Assembly (NCBI GenBank): GCA_002869015.1
Contig: PKTT01000013.1
Location: 1 to 33,854, forward strand
Reading direction: 5' to 3'
DNA: 33,854 bases
Source of the DNA: Deltaproteobacteria bacterium
Lineage (GTDB): Bacteria > Desulfobacterota > Deferrisomatia > Deferrisomatales > BM512
A program made the translations under genes and the position numbers. Under the pieces are notes generated by a model. That model did no database searches and was not told the origin of the DNA. It saw only the letters and a list, made by a program, of their open reading frames with translations. Below, piece after piece: positions 33,652 to 33,854 of this stretch (position 1 is the stretch's first letter; the number at the start of each line of letters is the position of its first letter).

Positions 33652-33667
33652 AGCAACTAACGTGCCA
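33652..33667 (-). promoter_or_regulatory. Sigma-54 (RpoN) promoter of the glutamate synthase operon
   Basis: The minus strand reads TGGCACGTTAGTTGCT, an essentially perfect -24/-12 element: GG at 33666-33665, GC at 33654-33653, exactly ten bases between them. The predicted start is near 33641, about 42 bases before the amidotransferase ATG. An RpoN enhancer-binding activator such as NtrC is expected from the known mechanism, but its site was not identified. Confidence 0.8.
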
Positions 33668-33743
33668 TTGCCCACAAATGCTCGTAAGTACTTATTATTA
33701 CTTGCTTTTTTGGAAACAGCCATCTTCCCCGCAGGCGCATAAA

Positions 33744-33758
33744 TGCCTATTTTTTATA
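33744..33758. repeat. 15-bp direct repeat, copy 1, upstream of the sigma-54 promoter
   Basis: TGCCTATTTTTTATA on the plus strand, identical to the copy at 33827-33841. It lies about 103-117 bases upstream of the predicted transcription start, within the usual range for an enhancer site. An AGGC/GCCT pair flanks it on the left. It does not match the NtrC consensus. Confidence 0.55.
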
Positions 33759-33826
33759 CACACAAAACGAAGAAGAAGAGAAGTCAAATAGCGTAAACAT
33801 CTGTTATATCTAAATTAATTGGCATT

Positions 33827-33841
33827 TGCCTATTTTTTATA
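33827..33841. repeat. 15-bp direct repeat, copy 2, upstream of the sigma-54 promoter
   Basis: This is the second identical TGCCTATTTTTTATA, 83 bases from copy 1 and about 186-200 bases upstream of the predicted start. Its left edge is part of the inverted repeat GGCA-TT-TGCC (33821-33830). The rest of 33600-33854 is AT-rich and holds no gene I can support. Confidence 0.55.
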
Positions 33842-33854
33842 AAGGCCCATTCCG

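Noticed and set aside
33600-33854. NtrC binding site upstream of the sigma-54 promoter
   Set aside because: I looked for the TGCACC-N5-GGTGCA pattern and did not find it. The repeated 15-mer does not resemble it.
1-33854. tRNA, rRNA, CRISPR arrays and insertion sequences
   Set aside because: Reading both strands, I saw no tRNA T-arm pattern with matching acceptor stems, no regularly spaced repeats and no transposase frame. A tRNA or CRISPR search program would be decisive and was not available.

Overview
The window is a gene-dense bacterial segment with no rRNA, tRNA, CRISPR array or insertion sequence that I can recognise. The host is Gram-negative: it encodes a predicted outer-membrane barrel with a C-terminal aromatic residue, a LolA-like periplasmic protein, a lipoprotein with a lipobox and several Sec signal peptides. 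Separate nuoC and nuoD genes, a six-gene Rnf complex with a polyferredoxin RnfB, and a glutamate synthase split into three iron-sulfur-rich subunits suggest an anaerobic or facultative bacterium of the Desulfobacterota/deltaproteobacterial kind. That is an inference from gene content; no marker gene here fixes the taxonomy.

Layout. (1) 20-7789, minus strand: an energy block. rnfABCDGE is tightly overlapped and is followed by nuoABCD, which has its own promoter-like sequence; further nuo genes presumably lie outside the window to the left. (2) 7867-9783: a Nudix hydrolase, then a divergent TsuA/TsuB-like sulfur-uptake pair. (3) 9831-11918: a PAS/PAS/histidine kinase/receiver hybrid kinase cut by one in-frame TAG. 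(4) 11919-13900, minus: a PlsC-like acyltransferase and a secreted HEAT-repeat protein. (5) 13995-19154, minus: a probable envelope operon of RND/MMPL transporter, LolA-like protein, outer-membrane barrel and YqaA-like membrane protein. (6) 19396-25471, plus: a Spy/ZraP-like periplasmic protein, acetyl-CoA synthetase, a methyltransferase, a PaaI-like thioesterase and a second secreted HEAT-repeat protein. (7) 25475-27081: a compact phage-like regulatory cassette, with a CI-type repressor gene opposite three small minus-strand genes. (8) 27191-28438: a TPR-like lipoprotein. (9) 28506-33599, minus: a three-gene glutamate synthase operon behind a textbook sigma-54 promoter.

How it fits together. 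Rnf and complex I link ferredoxin, NADH and quinone to ion gradients. Acs activates acetate, and glutamate synthase assimilates nitrogen under apparent RpoN control. The signals most worth a second look are the face-to-face promoters of the CI-like cassette, the sigma-54 promoter with an upstream 15-bp direct repeat before the glutamate synthase operon, the amber stop in the hybrid kinase, and the rearranged glutamate synthase domains. I found no clear evidence of an entirely new defence or mobile system. The phage-like cassette is the best candidate for something undescribed.
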